Shown here: piece by piece, positions 1 to 5,390 of the stretch | Layout: every line of letters starts with the position of its first letter | Numbering within the stretch: the stretch's first letter is position 1 | NCBI GenBank assembly: GCA_022561895.1 | Contig: JADFQH010000012.1 | Coordinates: forward strand, 4,255-13,804 | DNA from: Methanobacteriota archaeon | GTDB taxonomy: Archaea > Halobacteriota > Halobacteria > Halobacteriales > Halalkalicoccaceae | Direction of reading: 5' to 3' | DNA length: 9,550 nt | The notes under the pieces: model-generated | What the model saw: only the letters and a program-made list of their open reading frames with translations | The model's database searches: none | Told to the model about the DNA's origin: nothing | Position numbers and translations under genes: made by a program

Positions 1-25
1 CAATCGCCGCCGCAAGCGGGATCGT
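1..25. repeat. Left copy of a direct repeat of at least 25 bp
   Basis: Positions 1-25 are identical, base for base, to 1241-1265. The right copy is coding sequence of the dolichol-kinase-like gene, and read on the minus strand this left copy would also encode the peptide TIPLAAAI. The copy begins at the first base of the window, so the true repeat may run further left. To the right, similarity fades within about 11 bases (6 of 11 match at 26-36). The left copy lies just beyond the stop codon of the TumE-like gene. The sequence identity is directly seen. That it marks the end of an insertion or duplication is inferred. Confidence 0.85.
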
Positions 26-38
26 ACGGTTCTTTTGA

Positions 39-509
39 TTAGCCAGTGTTGTCGGGGCTGTTCAACTCCCTTACATCGCTGTGGTACGCTGCTCGCCAGT
101 TTTTGAGCACGCCTCTGGCGACGAGTTTCGGCTGATGAACGGTGAAACAGGACGGCTCGACCTCATTAGGACTGGATGAAGCCTCCGGCGGCGGATGAAA
201 ATGCGCGTCTCCCTGCACGTCGTACTCTCCGTTGTGTGGATGGTGACCCCACCGGAAGTCGAGGTCGTCCTCGGTGTAATGAAACTTGTAATCCCCTTCG
301 ACCGTCCACTGGATATCGAACCGACCTGTCGCACCTTCACGAAGACCAACGTTCAGAGTCACTACCAACAACGATGGATCGACGAGATCATCGAGCGACG
401 CGGTCCCGAACGGCGCTTGGCGCTCGAAGACGCCGCGTATGGCAACGAGTGCCTCGCCGTCCACTGCACCCCGAAGTCGATGATCGGCTGCGATTTCGTC
501 TCCACCCAT
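39..509 (-). CDS. TumE-like (DUF6516-like) putative toxin
   Basis: A 156-aa protein that resembles the TumE/DUF6516 toxin family as I recall it. Its core reads DIQWTVEGDYKFHYTEDD (residues 65-82), then DFRWGHHPH (84-92) and AHFHPPP (102-108): a tyrosine/aspartate-rich strand followed by clustered Arg, Trp and His residues. The C-terminal helix contains LKNWRAAYH (135-143). There is no signal peptide or membrane segment, so it should be cytoplasmic. The ATG at 509 lies 4 nt after the stop of the upstream regulator gene, so the two are probably co-transcribed and translationally coupled. The frame stays open further upstream, but that part overlaps the regulator gene. Family members sit next to a helix-turn-helix antitoxin, as here. 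The toxic activity and its target are inferred from family and context only. It could instead be a regulatory partner of unknown role. Confidence 0.6.
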   Translation of the reverse strand: MGGDEIAADHRLRGAVDGEALVAIRGVFERQAPFGTASLDDLVDPSLLVVTLNVGLREGATGRFDIQWTVEGDYKFHYTEDDLDFRWGHHPHNGEYDVQGDAHFHPPPEASSSPNEVEPSCFTVHQPKLVARGVLKNWRAAYHSDVRELNSPDNTG

Positions 510-513
510 CTCC

Positions 514-1098
514 TTAGTTCGTCGCTGGCGTCGAGTTCGGGCGATTGCCCGCAACGTGATCGGTCGCCTCCCCAATCGACAGCGCGGCGTTCGCGAACGC
601 CAGATTTCGGCGCGTGGTCTGCCACTCTGTGACAGCTGTTCTATCCGCCGGGGTATCGGATTCGCTTCCCGAGAGCGCTTCATTACCGAGTTCGATAGCC
701 AACTCCTCGGGCGAATCGACGCCGTACTCCTCGCGGTACTCTCGAACTTGCGCTTGTAGTTCGCCAACGCGAGTCGCCAACTCCTCCGTCGAGAGCTCCG
801 AGAGGATCCGATTCGCTCGCTCGACGATCAGCGACTCGGCGGATCGCTGATAGAGCGTCGCCCCGTGTGGCCCGTGACTCGTGGTAACAAAGCCATCGGC
901 GGCTAGATTCTCGAGATGTTTTCGGGCGGTTTTTACTGTCGTCAGGGCGTCGTCCGCGACGGAATCCGAACGTTTCGGGGTGTACACGTGGCGGATCACC
1001 TCTTTGACGCGTTCGGCTGGCGTGGTTTCCCCTTTCCACTCCGTTTTTACGGCCTCGTTTATGTCCTCGTATGCGTTCGGTGGCTGGGGCTCTGTCAT
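514..1098 (-). CDS. Winged-helix DNA-binding protein, putative antitoxin/regulator
   Basis: A 194-aa protein. Residues 28-90 look like a winged helix: AERVKEVIRHVY, then DDALTTVKTARKHLENLAADG as the recognition-helix region, then a short wing (FVTTSHGPHGATLYQR). Residues 88-125 form an acidic heptad-like helix (ELATRVGELQAQVREYREEY) that could dimerise. The C-terminal ~50 residues are polar and low in complexity. It resembles the ArsR/TrmB-like haloarchaeal regulators often annotated as DUF7342 (recalled, not searched). The start is supported by a TATA box centred about 27 nt upstream, which puts the transcript start at the ATG. It is followed 4 nt later by the TumE-like gene, the usual antitoxin-first order, and would be expected to repress its own promoter. 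A solitary transcription factor next to an unrelated protein is the alternative. Confidence 0.7.
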   Translation of the reverse strand: MTEPQPPNAYEDINEAVKTEWKGETTPAERVKEVIRHVYTPKRSDSVADDALTTVKTARKHLENLAADGFVTTSHGPHGATLYQRSAESLIVERANRILSELSTEELATRVGELQAQVREYREEYGVDSPEELAIELGNEALSGSESDTPADRTAVTEWQTTRRNLAFANAALSIGEATDHVAGNRPNSTPATN

Positions 1099-1118
1099 GT
1101 GCGGTTATCGGGGGCGAA

Positions 1119-1132
1119 GTAATATAATACCT
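1119..1132 (-). promoter_or_regulatory. TATA box for the regulator/TumE-like operon, leaderless
   Basis: Read on the minus strand, the AT-only run TATTATATTA is centred near 1125, about 27 nt before the ATG at 1098. It is the strongest AT run in the region and is at the standard archaeal TATA distance from a transcript starting at the ATG. There is no Shine-Dalgarno sequence before the ATG, in keeping with leaderless translation. Confidence 0.7.
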
Positions 1133-1211
1133 GCGCGAGAGAGCTATTCTACGTCGACAGGTGTTGATCCACCGCTTCTCTATCGTTCTCAGACCACACC
1201 GAGTTCACCGG

Positions 1212-1766
1212 TCAGACCACCAGAACCCCGACCCACATGGCAATCGCCGCCGCAAGCGGGATCGTCAGGTTATCATCGATAATGTACCCACGAATCGAGA
1301 CCAGATGGCCGTCGGCGGCCGTCGCCGCAAGCGCACCCAGCACGGCGGCAACGACCGGCAGGAATGGAAGTGCAAAGAGCAGGCAGATGAGGAACACCGC
1401 TCCGAGCGCCACGGGTGATTTCGTCTCCGCTCCTTTGCCCAAATATCCCCCCACTGGATCCCCAATGGCGAGCATGAACATCGCGGGCACGCCGACCTCC
1501 GGTGGAAAGGCGAGCACTACGACGACCATCCCGACCATGTAGAGCGCGTATCCTGCGATTTTCTCCTGTTCGTACTCTCGGGTGAGGTTCTCGTAGATCC
1601 ACCAGTCAAGTCCCGAGCGAAGCCGCACGAGTTCGAGGGCGAGCGTCACCGCTAGTCCGACAGTGAGCACCCAGCCCAGTTGTTCCCATGTAAAGACCCC
1701 GAGCAGATAGCTCAACGGCGCGCCGACTCCGCTTGCATGCACGAGCCGCCTGCCGATTTCGGCCAC
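1212..1766 (-). CDS. Dolichol kinase / CTP-dependent lipid kinase family membrane protein
   Basis: A 184-aa integral membrane protein of the SEC59/DGK1-like family, whose members phosphorylate polyprenols or diacylglycerol with CTP. Visible family marks are RRLVHASG at residues 6-13, ELVRL at 45-49, the Glu/Gly stretch EYEQEKIAGYALYMVG (64-79) and the conserved MLAIGDPVGGYLGKG (98-112) with its Asp103. Hydrophobic segments near 14-30, 32-47, 72-88, 92-104, 118-137, 138-150 and 168-184 suggest several membrane spans. I chose the GTG at 1766, which overlaps the glyS TAG stop by one base (TAGTG). Any longer version would lie inside glyS. It is the last gene of the CBS-glyS operon. In haloarchaea the product would probably act on dolichol for lipid-linked glycans, but the substrate is inferred. 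Its codons 168-176 are duplicated at 1-25. Confidence 0.8.
   Translation of the reverse strand: MAEIGRRLVHASGVGAPLSYLLGVFTWEQLGWVLTVGLAVTLALELVRLRSGLDWWIYENLTREYEQEKIAGYALYMVGMVVVVLAFPPEVGVPAMFMLAIGDPVGGYLGKGAETKSPVALGAVFLICLLFALPFLPVVAAVLGALAATAADGHLVSIRGYIIDDNLTIPLAAAIAMWVGVLVV
1241..1265. repeat. Right copy of the direct repeat, inside the dolichol-kinase-like gene
   Basis: Identical to positions 1-25. It encodes residues 168-175 plus the first base of codon 176 of the lipid kinase and lies about 30 bp before that gene's stop. Because the gene is complete through this copy, the event that made the duplication did not break it. This resembles elements that rebuild the 3' end of their target gene. 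Confidence 0.85.
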
Positions 1767-3556
1767 TACTCCGCCGGGTTCGCTGGCGACTCGGATAGCT
1801 CTTCGTATCCGCCCCGAACCTCGTCGAACGATCGCACACCATTGCGAAAATCGGTGAGCAGCTCCGTGAGATCCGCCGTCGGAACGCGAATCTGGGCCGT
1901 CGAATCGCGCTCGCGCAGCGTCACCGTCTCGTTTTCTTGACTCTCGTAATCCACCGTTACACAAAAGGGCGTGCCGACCTCGTCCTGTCGTCTATACCGC
2001 CGTCCGATGTTGCCCGAGTCGTCGTAGGCGACTTCTAACCCCGCTTCTCGAAGCTCACCCGCGATCTCGCGAGCGCGATCGCCCAACCCGTCGCGATCCA
2101 TCAGCGGAAAGACGCCCACAGTCGTCGGGGCCATCTCGGGGGCGAGCGAGAGATACGTCCGCTCCTCGCCCTCTACTTCGTCCTCGCCGTAGGCGTGGGC
2201 CACGAGCGTATACAGTGTCCGGCCCACGCCGAACGACGGCTCGATCACGTGGGGCGTGATATGCTCGCCCGATTCGGTCACTTCCTCGACCGAAAAACCG
2301 GTCTTTTCCGTGGGAATTTCGTAGGCTCCATCCTCAATTTCGACCGCCACTGTTTCACCCTCGAACGCCGCCCGGTCGCGCTCGGCCAGCGTTTCGAGCG
2401 CGTCGGCGATCTCGCCCGCTTTGCTGGCGAACTCCGGTCCCAAATAACTCATATCTGGGTCGACCGTCGCACGTTCGGCGGTGATCGGTTCGTCGTACGG
2501 CTCGAAGACGGTAAACTCCTGACCGGAGTACTCGGCGTGTTTCGAGAGATCGTAATCGCCCCGGTAGGCGAATCCAGCAATTTCGACCCAATCTCCCCCC
2601 AACTCGGATTCGGCGTCCCAACAATCGGAGGCGTAGTGGGCGCGTTCTCCGGGCAAGTGCTGGCGGAACCTGAATCGGTCCATATCGACGCCGACCCGCT
2701 CGTACCATCCTTGGGCGATTCCGAGATAGTAGGCAACCCAGTCACTCGCGATCGTTCCGTCCTCGACGGCCTCTCTCACTGTTTTTTCGACGTACTCCGA
2801 GCCTTCTTCTCGCTGATTTTCGATCGGGTAGAGCGTCAGTTCAACGTCCGCCACCTGCGAGAGATCCGGCCCGTTTCGCTCGGGGTTGATGAACAGCTCC
2901 AACTCGGCCTGCGTGAACTCCCGTACCCGGATCACACCCCTCCGGGGACTGATCTCGTTTCTGTACGCTGGCCCGATCTGGGTCACACCGAAGGGGAGCT
3001 GGTTTCTCGCATACTCGGCGAGCTGAGGGAACTCCACGAAGATCCCCTGTGCCGTCTCGGGACGCATATAGCCCGACTGCCCGCTTCCGGGTCCGATCGT
3101 CGTCTCGAACATCAGGTTGAAATCCGAGACGGGTTCGTCCGCAAGCGCCGCACCGCAGGCCGGACAGACCAGCTCGTGTTCGCGGATGAGCTCCTCGACA
3201 TCAGTTATTTCGAGGGCTTCTGCGTCCTCGATTTTCGTGTTGTCCTCGATCAGGTGGTCCGCACGGTGACTCGCCCCGCATTCGGCACACTCGACGAGCA
3301 TGTCATCAAAGGTGTCCAGATGGCCCGAGGCCTCGAACACCGCCTCGGGCATGATCGTCGGCGCTTCGATCTCCTGATTGCCTTCCTTGACTGTAAAGCG
3401 GTCGCGCCATGCGTCTTCGAGATGGCGTTTGAGCGCCGCGCCCTCGGGTCCGTAGGTGTAGAACCCGGCTGCACCCCCGTATATCTCGTTCGAGGGTAGG
3501 AAAAAGCCACGCCGTTTTGCAAGCTCCGCGAGTTTGCGCGACTCACTGTTGCTCAT
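1766..3556 (-). CDS. glyS: Glycyl-tRNA synthetase, archaeal/eukaryotic dimeric type
   Basis: A 596-aa class II aminoacyl-tRNA synthetase that charges tRNA-Gly in the cytoplasm. The N-terminal region carries RGFFLPSNEIYGGAAGFYTY (16-35) and SGHLDTFDDMLVECAECG (77-94). Cysteine pairs C90/C93 and C131/C134 look like a structural zinc site. Motif 2 is YRNEISPRRGVIRVREFTQA (198-217) and motif 3 is EPSFGVGRTLYTLVAHAY (439-456). The C-terminal anticodon-binding domain starts near LAPEMAPTTVGVFPL (471-485) and includes DSGNIGRRYRRQDEVGTPFC (513-532). All class II motifs are intact and the length is normal. The ATG at 3556 overlaps the end of the CBS gene by 14 nt, and the TAG stop overlaps the next gene's GTG. 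This implies one operon with coupled translation. The long plus-strand frame opposite it (2195-3499) is a shadow. Confidence 0.97.
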   Translation of the reverse strand: MSNSESRKLAELAKRRGFFLPSNEIYGGAAGFYTYGPEGAALKRHLEDAWRDRFTVKEGNQEIEAPTIMPEAVFEASGHLDTFDDMLVECAECGASHRADHLIEDNTKIEDAEALEITDVEELIREHELVCPACGAALADEPVSDFNLMFETTIGPGSGQSGYMRPETAQGIFVEFPQLAEYARNQLPFGVTQIGPAYRNEISPRRGVIRVREFTQAELELFINPERNGPDLSQVADVELTLYPIENQREEGSEYVEKTVREAVEDGTIASDWVAYYLGIAQGWYERVGVDMDRFRFRQHLPGERAHYASDCWDAESELGGDWVEIAGFAYRGDYDLSKHAEYSGQEFTVFEPYDEPITAERATVDPDMSYLGPEFASKAGEIADALETLAERDRAAFEGETVAVEIEDGAYEIPTEKTGFSVEEVTESGEHITPHVIEPSFGVGRTLYTLVAHAYGEDEVEGEERTYLSLAPEMAPTTVGVFPLMDRDGLGDRAREIAGELREAGLEVAYDDSGNIGRRYRRQDEVGTPFCVTVDYESQENETVTLRERDSTAQIRVPTADLTELLTDFRNGVRSFDEVRGGYEELSESPANPAE

Positions 3557-4400
3557 CGAGCGCCTCCAGTAGGTGCGTATCCTGAACGATCCCGACGAGT
3601 TCGTCCCCCGAGAACATCGGGATCTGCTCGATATCGTTTCGGATCATGAGCTTTGCGGTCTCTTGGACCGTGCGCCGTTTGGTGACCGTCACCACGTCCT
3701 CGGTCATAAACTCCCTGACTGGTGCGGCGGGAATCTCGACGTTTCTCGTGGGGAGATACCGGTTTCCAACGGCCTTGATGCTCTCCCATTTCCAGTCGTC
3801 GTCGTCCCCGGCCATGCTGTCGCCGGTGCGAGCCTCGCCCTCGACGACCGCCGCGACCTCGATGATATCGACTTCCGTGAGAATTCCACAGGGGTCCGCC
3901 TCCTCGTCGAGGACGACGCCGTAGGGCTCGTCGGCGTAGTAGAACTCGCGTTCGGCGACGGGAAGCGGCGTCTCGGCGTAGACGCTGTTTACGTGTCTCG
4001 CGGCAAAGCCGCCGACCTCCGTCTCACAGCTCACGTCGCCGTTTGCGATCGCGTGGATCACGTCGGTGATCGTCACGATCCCCTCGAGGCGACCGTCGAC
4101 GACGGGCACGCGTCGAGCACTCTCCCGGAGCATGAGGCTTGCAAGCTCCGCGACCGTCGCCTGTTCGGTCGTGGTCGGTGCCTCCTCTAACAGTAGCGCG
4201 AGCTGGTCCTCGTCGGGGTTCTCGATCAGGGCTTCACGGGAGACGAGTCCGCGAAACTCCTCGTTGCCGTTCTCGGTTTTGATCACCGGCACCGAAGAGA
4301 ATCCCCCTTCCTGCAGATACTCGAGGGCGTCGTTTCGCGAACCCGGCAGTGAAACGGTCACGAGCGCCGAGCGTGGCGTCATCGCGTCTGCGACCTTCAT
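3543..4400 (-). CDS. Four-CBS-domain protein (two Bateman modules)
   Basis: A 285-aa soluble protein built from four CBS repeats: about 3-58 (DAMTPR, GFSSVPVI), 73-122 (ARRVPVVDGRLEGIVTITDV), 133-185 (YGVVLDEEADPCGILTEVDI) and 228-283 (FMTEDVVTV, IEQIPMFSGDELVGIVQDTH). An acidic linker GDDDDW near 198-203 separates repeats three and four. CBS pairs usually bind adenine nucleotides or other ligands and regulate a partner. There is no fused catalytic or membrane domain, so the ligand and target are unknown. It is the first gene of the operon and overlaps glyS, so a link to translation or energy state is possible but unproven. The ATG at 4400 is used because it begins the first CBS repeat. The only nearby GGAGG is 15 nt upstream and better fits a tiny upstream frame. 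A start at Met7 is also possible. Confidence 0.9.
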   Translation of the reverse strand: MKVADAMTPRSALVTVSLPGSRNDALEYLQEGGFSSVPVIKTENGNEEFRGLVSREALIENPDEDQLALLLEEAPTTTEQATVAELASLMLRESARRVPVVDGRLEGIVTITDVIHAIANGDVSCETEVGGFAARHVNSVYAETPLPVAEREFYYADEPYGVVLDEEADPCGILTEVDIIEVAAVVEGEARTGDSMAGDDDDWKWESIKAVGNRYLPTRNVEIPAAPVREFMTEDVVTVTKRRTVQETAKLMIRNDIEQIPMFSGDELVGIVQDTHLLEALDEQQ

Positions 4401-4411
4401 GCTCCCCGCAT
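4397..4411 (-). other. Possible 4-codon upstream ORF overlapping the CBS gene start
   Basis: On the minus strand GGAGG (4416-4420) is followed 4 nt later by ATG CGG GGA GCA TGA. The TGA overlaps the ATG of the CBS gene in the ATGA arrangement typical of translational coupling. The CBS start itself lacks a well-placed ribosome site: GGGGAG ends 1 nt before it, and GGAGG is 15 nt away. Ribosomes could therefore load on the mini-ORF and re-initiate. Coupling is inferred from the geometry alone. Confidence 0.3.
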
Positions 4412-4524
4412 ACGACCTCCGGCGTCTTGTACCCCCCGATCCGTTCTATCTCGACTCCTTGATCGCCCACCGAATGCTCTACCGTCCGACAGAGGCTTGA
4501 TCGGTGGCCGCCGCCCCGCGACCG

Positions 4525-4542
4525 ACAGTATTCTACAGTATT
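4525..4542. repeat. ACAGTATT direct repeat, 10-bp period
   Basis: ACAGTATT occurs at 4525-4532 and again at 4535-4542, so the two copies start exactly 10 bp apart. One helical turn of spacing is typical of a regulator that binds one face of the DNA. It lies just downstream of the TATA-like element proposed for the CBS operon. Function is inferred. Two 8-bp copies could also be chance. Confidence 0.35.
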
Positions 4543-4566
4543 GTCCATGATGGTACACGGATCCGT

Positions 4567-4577
4567 CGTAATATTCG
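4567..4577 (-). promoter_or_regulatory. Candidate TATA element for the CBS-glyS operon
   Basis: On the minus strand CGAATATTACG gives an AT core centred near 4572. A transcript would then start near 4545-4550 and carry a leader of about 145-150 nt before the CBS ATG at 4400. No convincing TATA box is found at the leaderless position nearer that ATG. The 12-bp palindrome lies directly upstream, where an activator or repressor could touch the basal factors. This is moderate evidence only. Confidence 0.35.
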
Positions 4578-4588
4578 AGAAGTTCTGA

Positions 4589-4600
4589 CGTGTATACACG
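4589..4600. promoter_or_regulatory. 12-bp perfect palindrome, candidate operator
   Basis: CGTGTATACACG is its own reverse complement. It is flanked by CTGA on the left and GTCAG on the right, which extend the inverted symmetry with a one-base offset (CTGAC at 4585-4589 against GTCAG at 4601-4605). Such a site suits a dimeric regulator. It lies between divergent promoters, about 12 bp upstream of the minus-strand TATA-like element and about 87 bp upstream of the plus-strand TATA box, so it could serve either side. Confidence 0.45.
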
Positions 4601-4686
4601 GTCAGCGGGATAACTACCCACTCCAATAGCATGCAGGTGCGTGTCCTTTACATCGGGGGGATAAATTCGAGTTTCACTCCGAGAAG

Positions 4687-4694
4687 TTTATAAG
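4687..4694 (+). promoter_or_regulatory. TATA box for the 56-aa small protein gene, leaderless
   Basis: TTTATAAG is centred about 27 nt before the ATG at 4717, the standard archaeal distance for a transcript beginning at the start codon. No Shine-Dalgarno sequence precedes the ATG. This placement is the main support for calling the small gene. Confidence 0.75.
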
Positions 4695-4716
4695 CTGCGC
4701 TATCGATTGTCATATT

Positions 4717-4887
4717 ATGTCCACGAAAGCGACTCCGGCGTCCGCTGTGGATGGCGACAGCGAGGTTATGGCCTCGATAGACGACGCTCACGACGGAGAG
4801 CGCGTCATTATTGCCGACGTGACCACCGACGACGCGTGGCTCGCCATGCCGCTTTGTGAGGCCGCGTCGCTTTCGGACTGGCGATAG
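4717..4887 (+). CDS. Small acidic haloarchaeal protein, DUF7556-like
   Basis: A 56-aa acidic protein of unknown function, beginning MSTKATPASAVDG and ending SLSDWR. The middle contains EVMASIDDAHDGERVIIADV (16-35) followed by DDAWLAMP (38-45). It matches my recollection of a short, conserved haloarchaeal family annotated DUF7556, which shares the pattern MASID, then VIADV, DDAWL and a terminal Trp-Arg. It has no cysteine pairs, membrane segment or signal peptide. A well-placed TATA box 27 nt upstream, GC-rich third positions and an immediate TAG stop support a real gene. It stands 38 nt before the PPC gene, which has its own TATA-like box and T-runs in between, so it is probably a separate transcript. 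Confidence 0.75.
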   Translation: MSTKATPASAVDGDSEVMASIDDAHDGERVIIADVTTDDAWLAMPLCEAASLSDWR

Positions 4888-4894
4888 GAACACG

Positions 4895-4904
4895 TTTTTG
4901 ATAC
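4895..4904 (+). promoter_or_regulatory. TATA-like box for the PPC-polC operon, with T-run
   Basis: TTTTTGATAC is centred about 26 nt before the ATG at 4926, so the PPC-polC mRNA is probably leaderless. The run of five T at 4895-4899, and another five T at 4918-4922, may also terminate the small gene upstream. Archaeal transcription can stop at such T-runs without a hairpin. The TATA match is imperfect. Confidence 0.5.
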
Positions 4905-4925
4905 CTCCCTTCGTTGCTTTTTCGC

Positions 4926-5390
4926 ATGCACTACCAGGAGGTCCGCACGAAACGGGAGTTCGTTGCTCGGATGGAAACCGGCACAGACTGGCGCGAGGAG
5001 ATCGAGACGCTCGCCGAAGAGGAGGAGATAGACGCGGGTTTTTTCTACGCGCTCGGGGCGGTCCAAGATGCGGAGATCTGGTTCTACGACCAGCGCGAAA
5101 AGGAGTACGAATCAGTCGAGTTCGAAGAGCCACTCGAAGTCGCCGCCTGTATCGGGAATATTTCGTGGCTCGACAGCGAGGGACGACGTCCCTCGGGCAG
5201 TCGGACGCCGTCCGACGACGCCGAACGCTTTGCTCACACTCACGCCGTGCTCTCGCGACCCAGCGGGCAGGCAGTCGCGGGCCACCTGCACTCGGGAACG
5301 GTCTTTGCCGGCGAGTGCTACATGCGCGAGTTCGAGGGCGAACTCCTCAGAGAGATCGATTCCACCACCGAACTCGATCTCTGGCTGTAG
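4926..5390 (+). CDS. PPC/DUF296-domain DNA-binding-like protein
   Basis: A 154-aa cytoplasmic protein made almost entirely of one PPC (plants and prokaryotes conserved, DUF296) domain. Recognisable parts are GFFYALGAVQDAEIWFYD (38-55), the strand AACIGNISWLD (73-83) and the histidine-rich FAHTHAVLS (102-110) with AVAGHLHSGTVFAGECYM (116-133). His104, His106, His120 and His122 could bind metal, as proposed for prokaryotic PPC proteins. Members form trimers and are linked to DNA binding in plants. The role in archaea is not established. The ATG at 4926 is preferred over the TTG at 4914 because it fits the TATA box. The TAG stop touches the polC ATG with no gap, so the two are surely co-transcribed. 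Residues 84-99 are an extra hydrophilic loop encoded by a palindromic insert. Confidence 0.85.
   Translation: MHYQEVRTKREFVARMETGTDWREEIETLAEEEEIDAGFFYALGAVQDAEIWFYDQREKEYESVEFEEPLEVAACIGNISWLDSEGRRPSGSRTPSDDAERFAHTHAVLSRPSGQAVAGHLHSGTVFAGECYMREFEGELLREIDSTTELDLWL
5178..5216 (+). repeat. In-frame double palindrome inside the PPC gene
   Basis: Two perfect hairpins stand side by side: GAGGGAC-GAC-GTCCCTC (5178-5194) and GTCGGAC-GCC-GTCCGAC (5200-5216). Each has a 7-bp stem and a 3-nt loop, and they are separated by 5 nt. Both are read in frame as EGRRPSGSRTPSD, a Gly/Ser/Arg/Pro loop between the strand ending ISWLD and FAHTHAV, where PPC domains normally have only a short turn. It looks like a palindromic repeat tolerated within a protein. 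No second copy is seen in this window. Confidence 0.6.

Larger units (their letters stand above)
1..1265. mobile_element. Putative inserted toxin-antitoxin cassette bracketed by direct repeats
   Basis: Two minus-strand genes (winged-helix regulator and TumE-like protein) lie between two exact 25-bp copies of a piece of the neighbouring gene's 3' end, 1240 bp apart. Hand counts of two 120-bp stretches inside the cassette (181-300 and 841-960) give about 59-60% GC, against about 65% for a comparable stretch of the polymerase gene (5401-5520). No integrase, transposase or terminal inverted repeat is visible inside. If this is a mobile unit, it must have used an outside recombinase or homologous exchange. 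A simple local duplication is the alternative. The outer left border cannot be seen. Confidence 0.35.
4401..4716. other. Divergent intergenic control region
   Basis: This 316-bp stretch separates the minus-strand CBS-glyS operon from the plus-strand genes. It contains, in order: the GGAGG and mini-ORF at 4397-4420, a repeated ACAGTATT at 4525-4542, a minus-strand TATA-like element at 4567-4577, a 12-bp palindrome at 4589-4600, and the plus-strand TATA box at 4687-4694. Open frames reach into it from the CBS gene's other frames on the minus strand, for example from an ATG at 4549. I see no family resemblance in them and treat the region as regulatory. Confidence 0.6.

Noticed and set aside
1189..1220. 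TCAGACCAC direct repeat at 1189-1197 and 1212-1220
   Set aside because: It is only 9 bp, overlaps the stop of the lipid kinase gene, and has no clear symmetry or partner, so chance is the simplest explanation.
2195..3499. 434-aa open frame on the plus strand
   Set aside because: It lies wholly opposite glyS, whose class II synthetase motifs are complete. Haloarchaeal GC-rich genes commonly leave long open antisense frames, and this one shows no family signature.
4234..4549. 105-aa minus-strand frame starting at the ATG at 4549, about 23 nt after a TATA-like element
   Set aside because: The first half looks mildly protein-like, but more than half overlaps the CBS gene in another frame, ends in arginine-rich shadow sequence, and resembles no family I know. 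It is kept only as a weak possible leader peptide.
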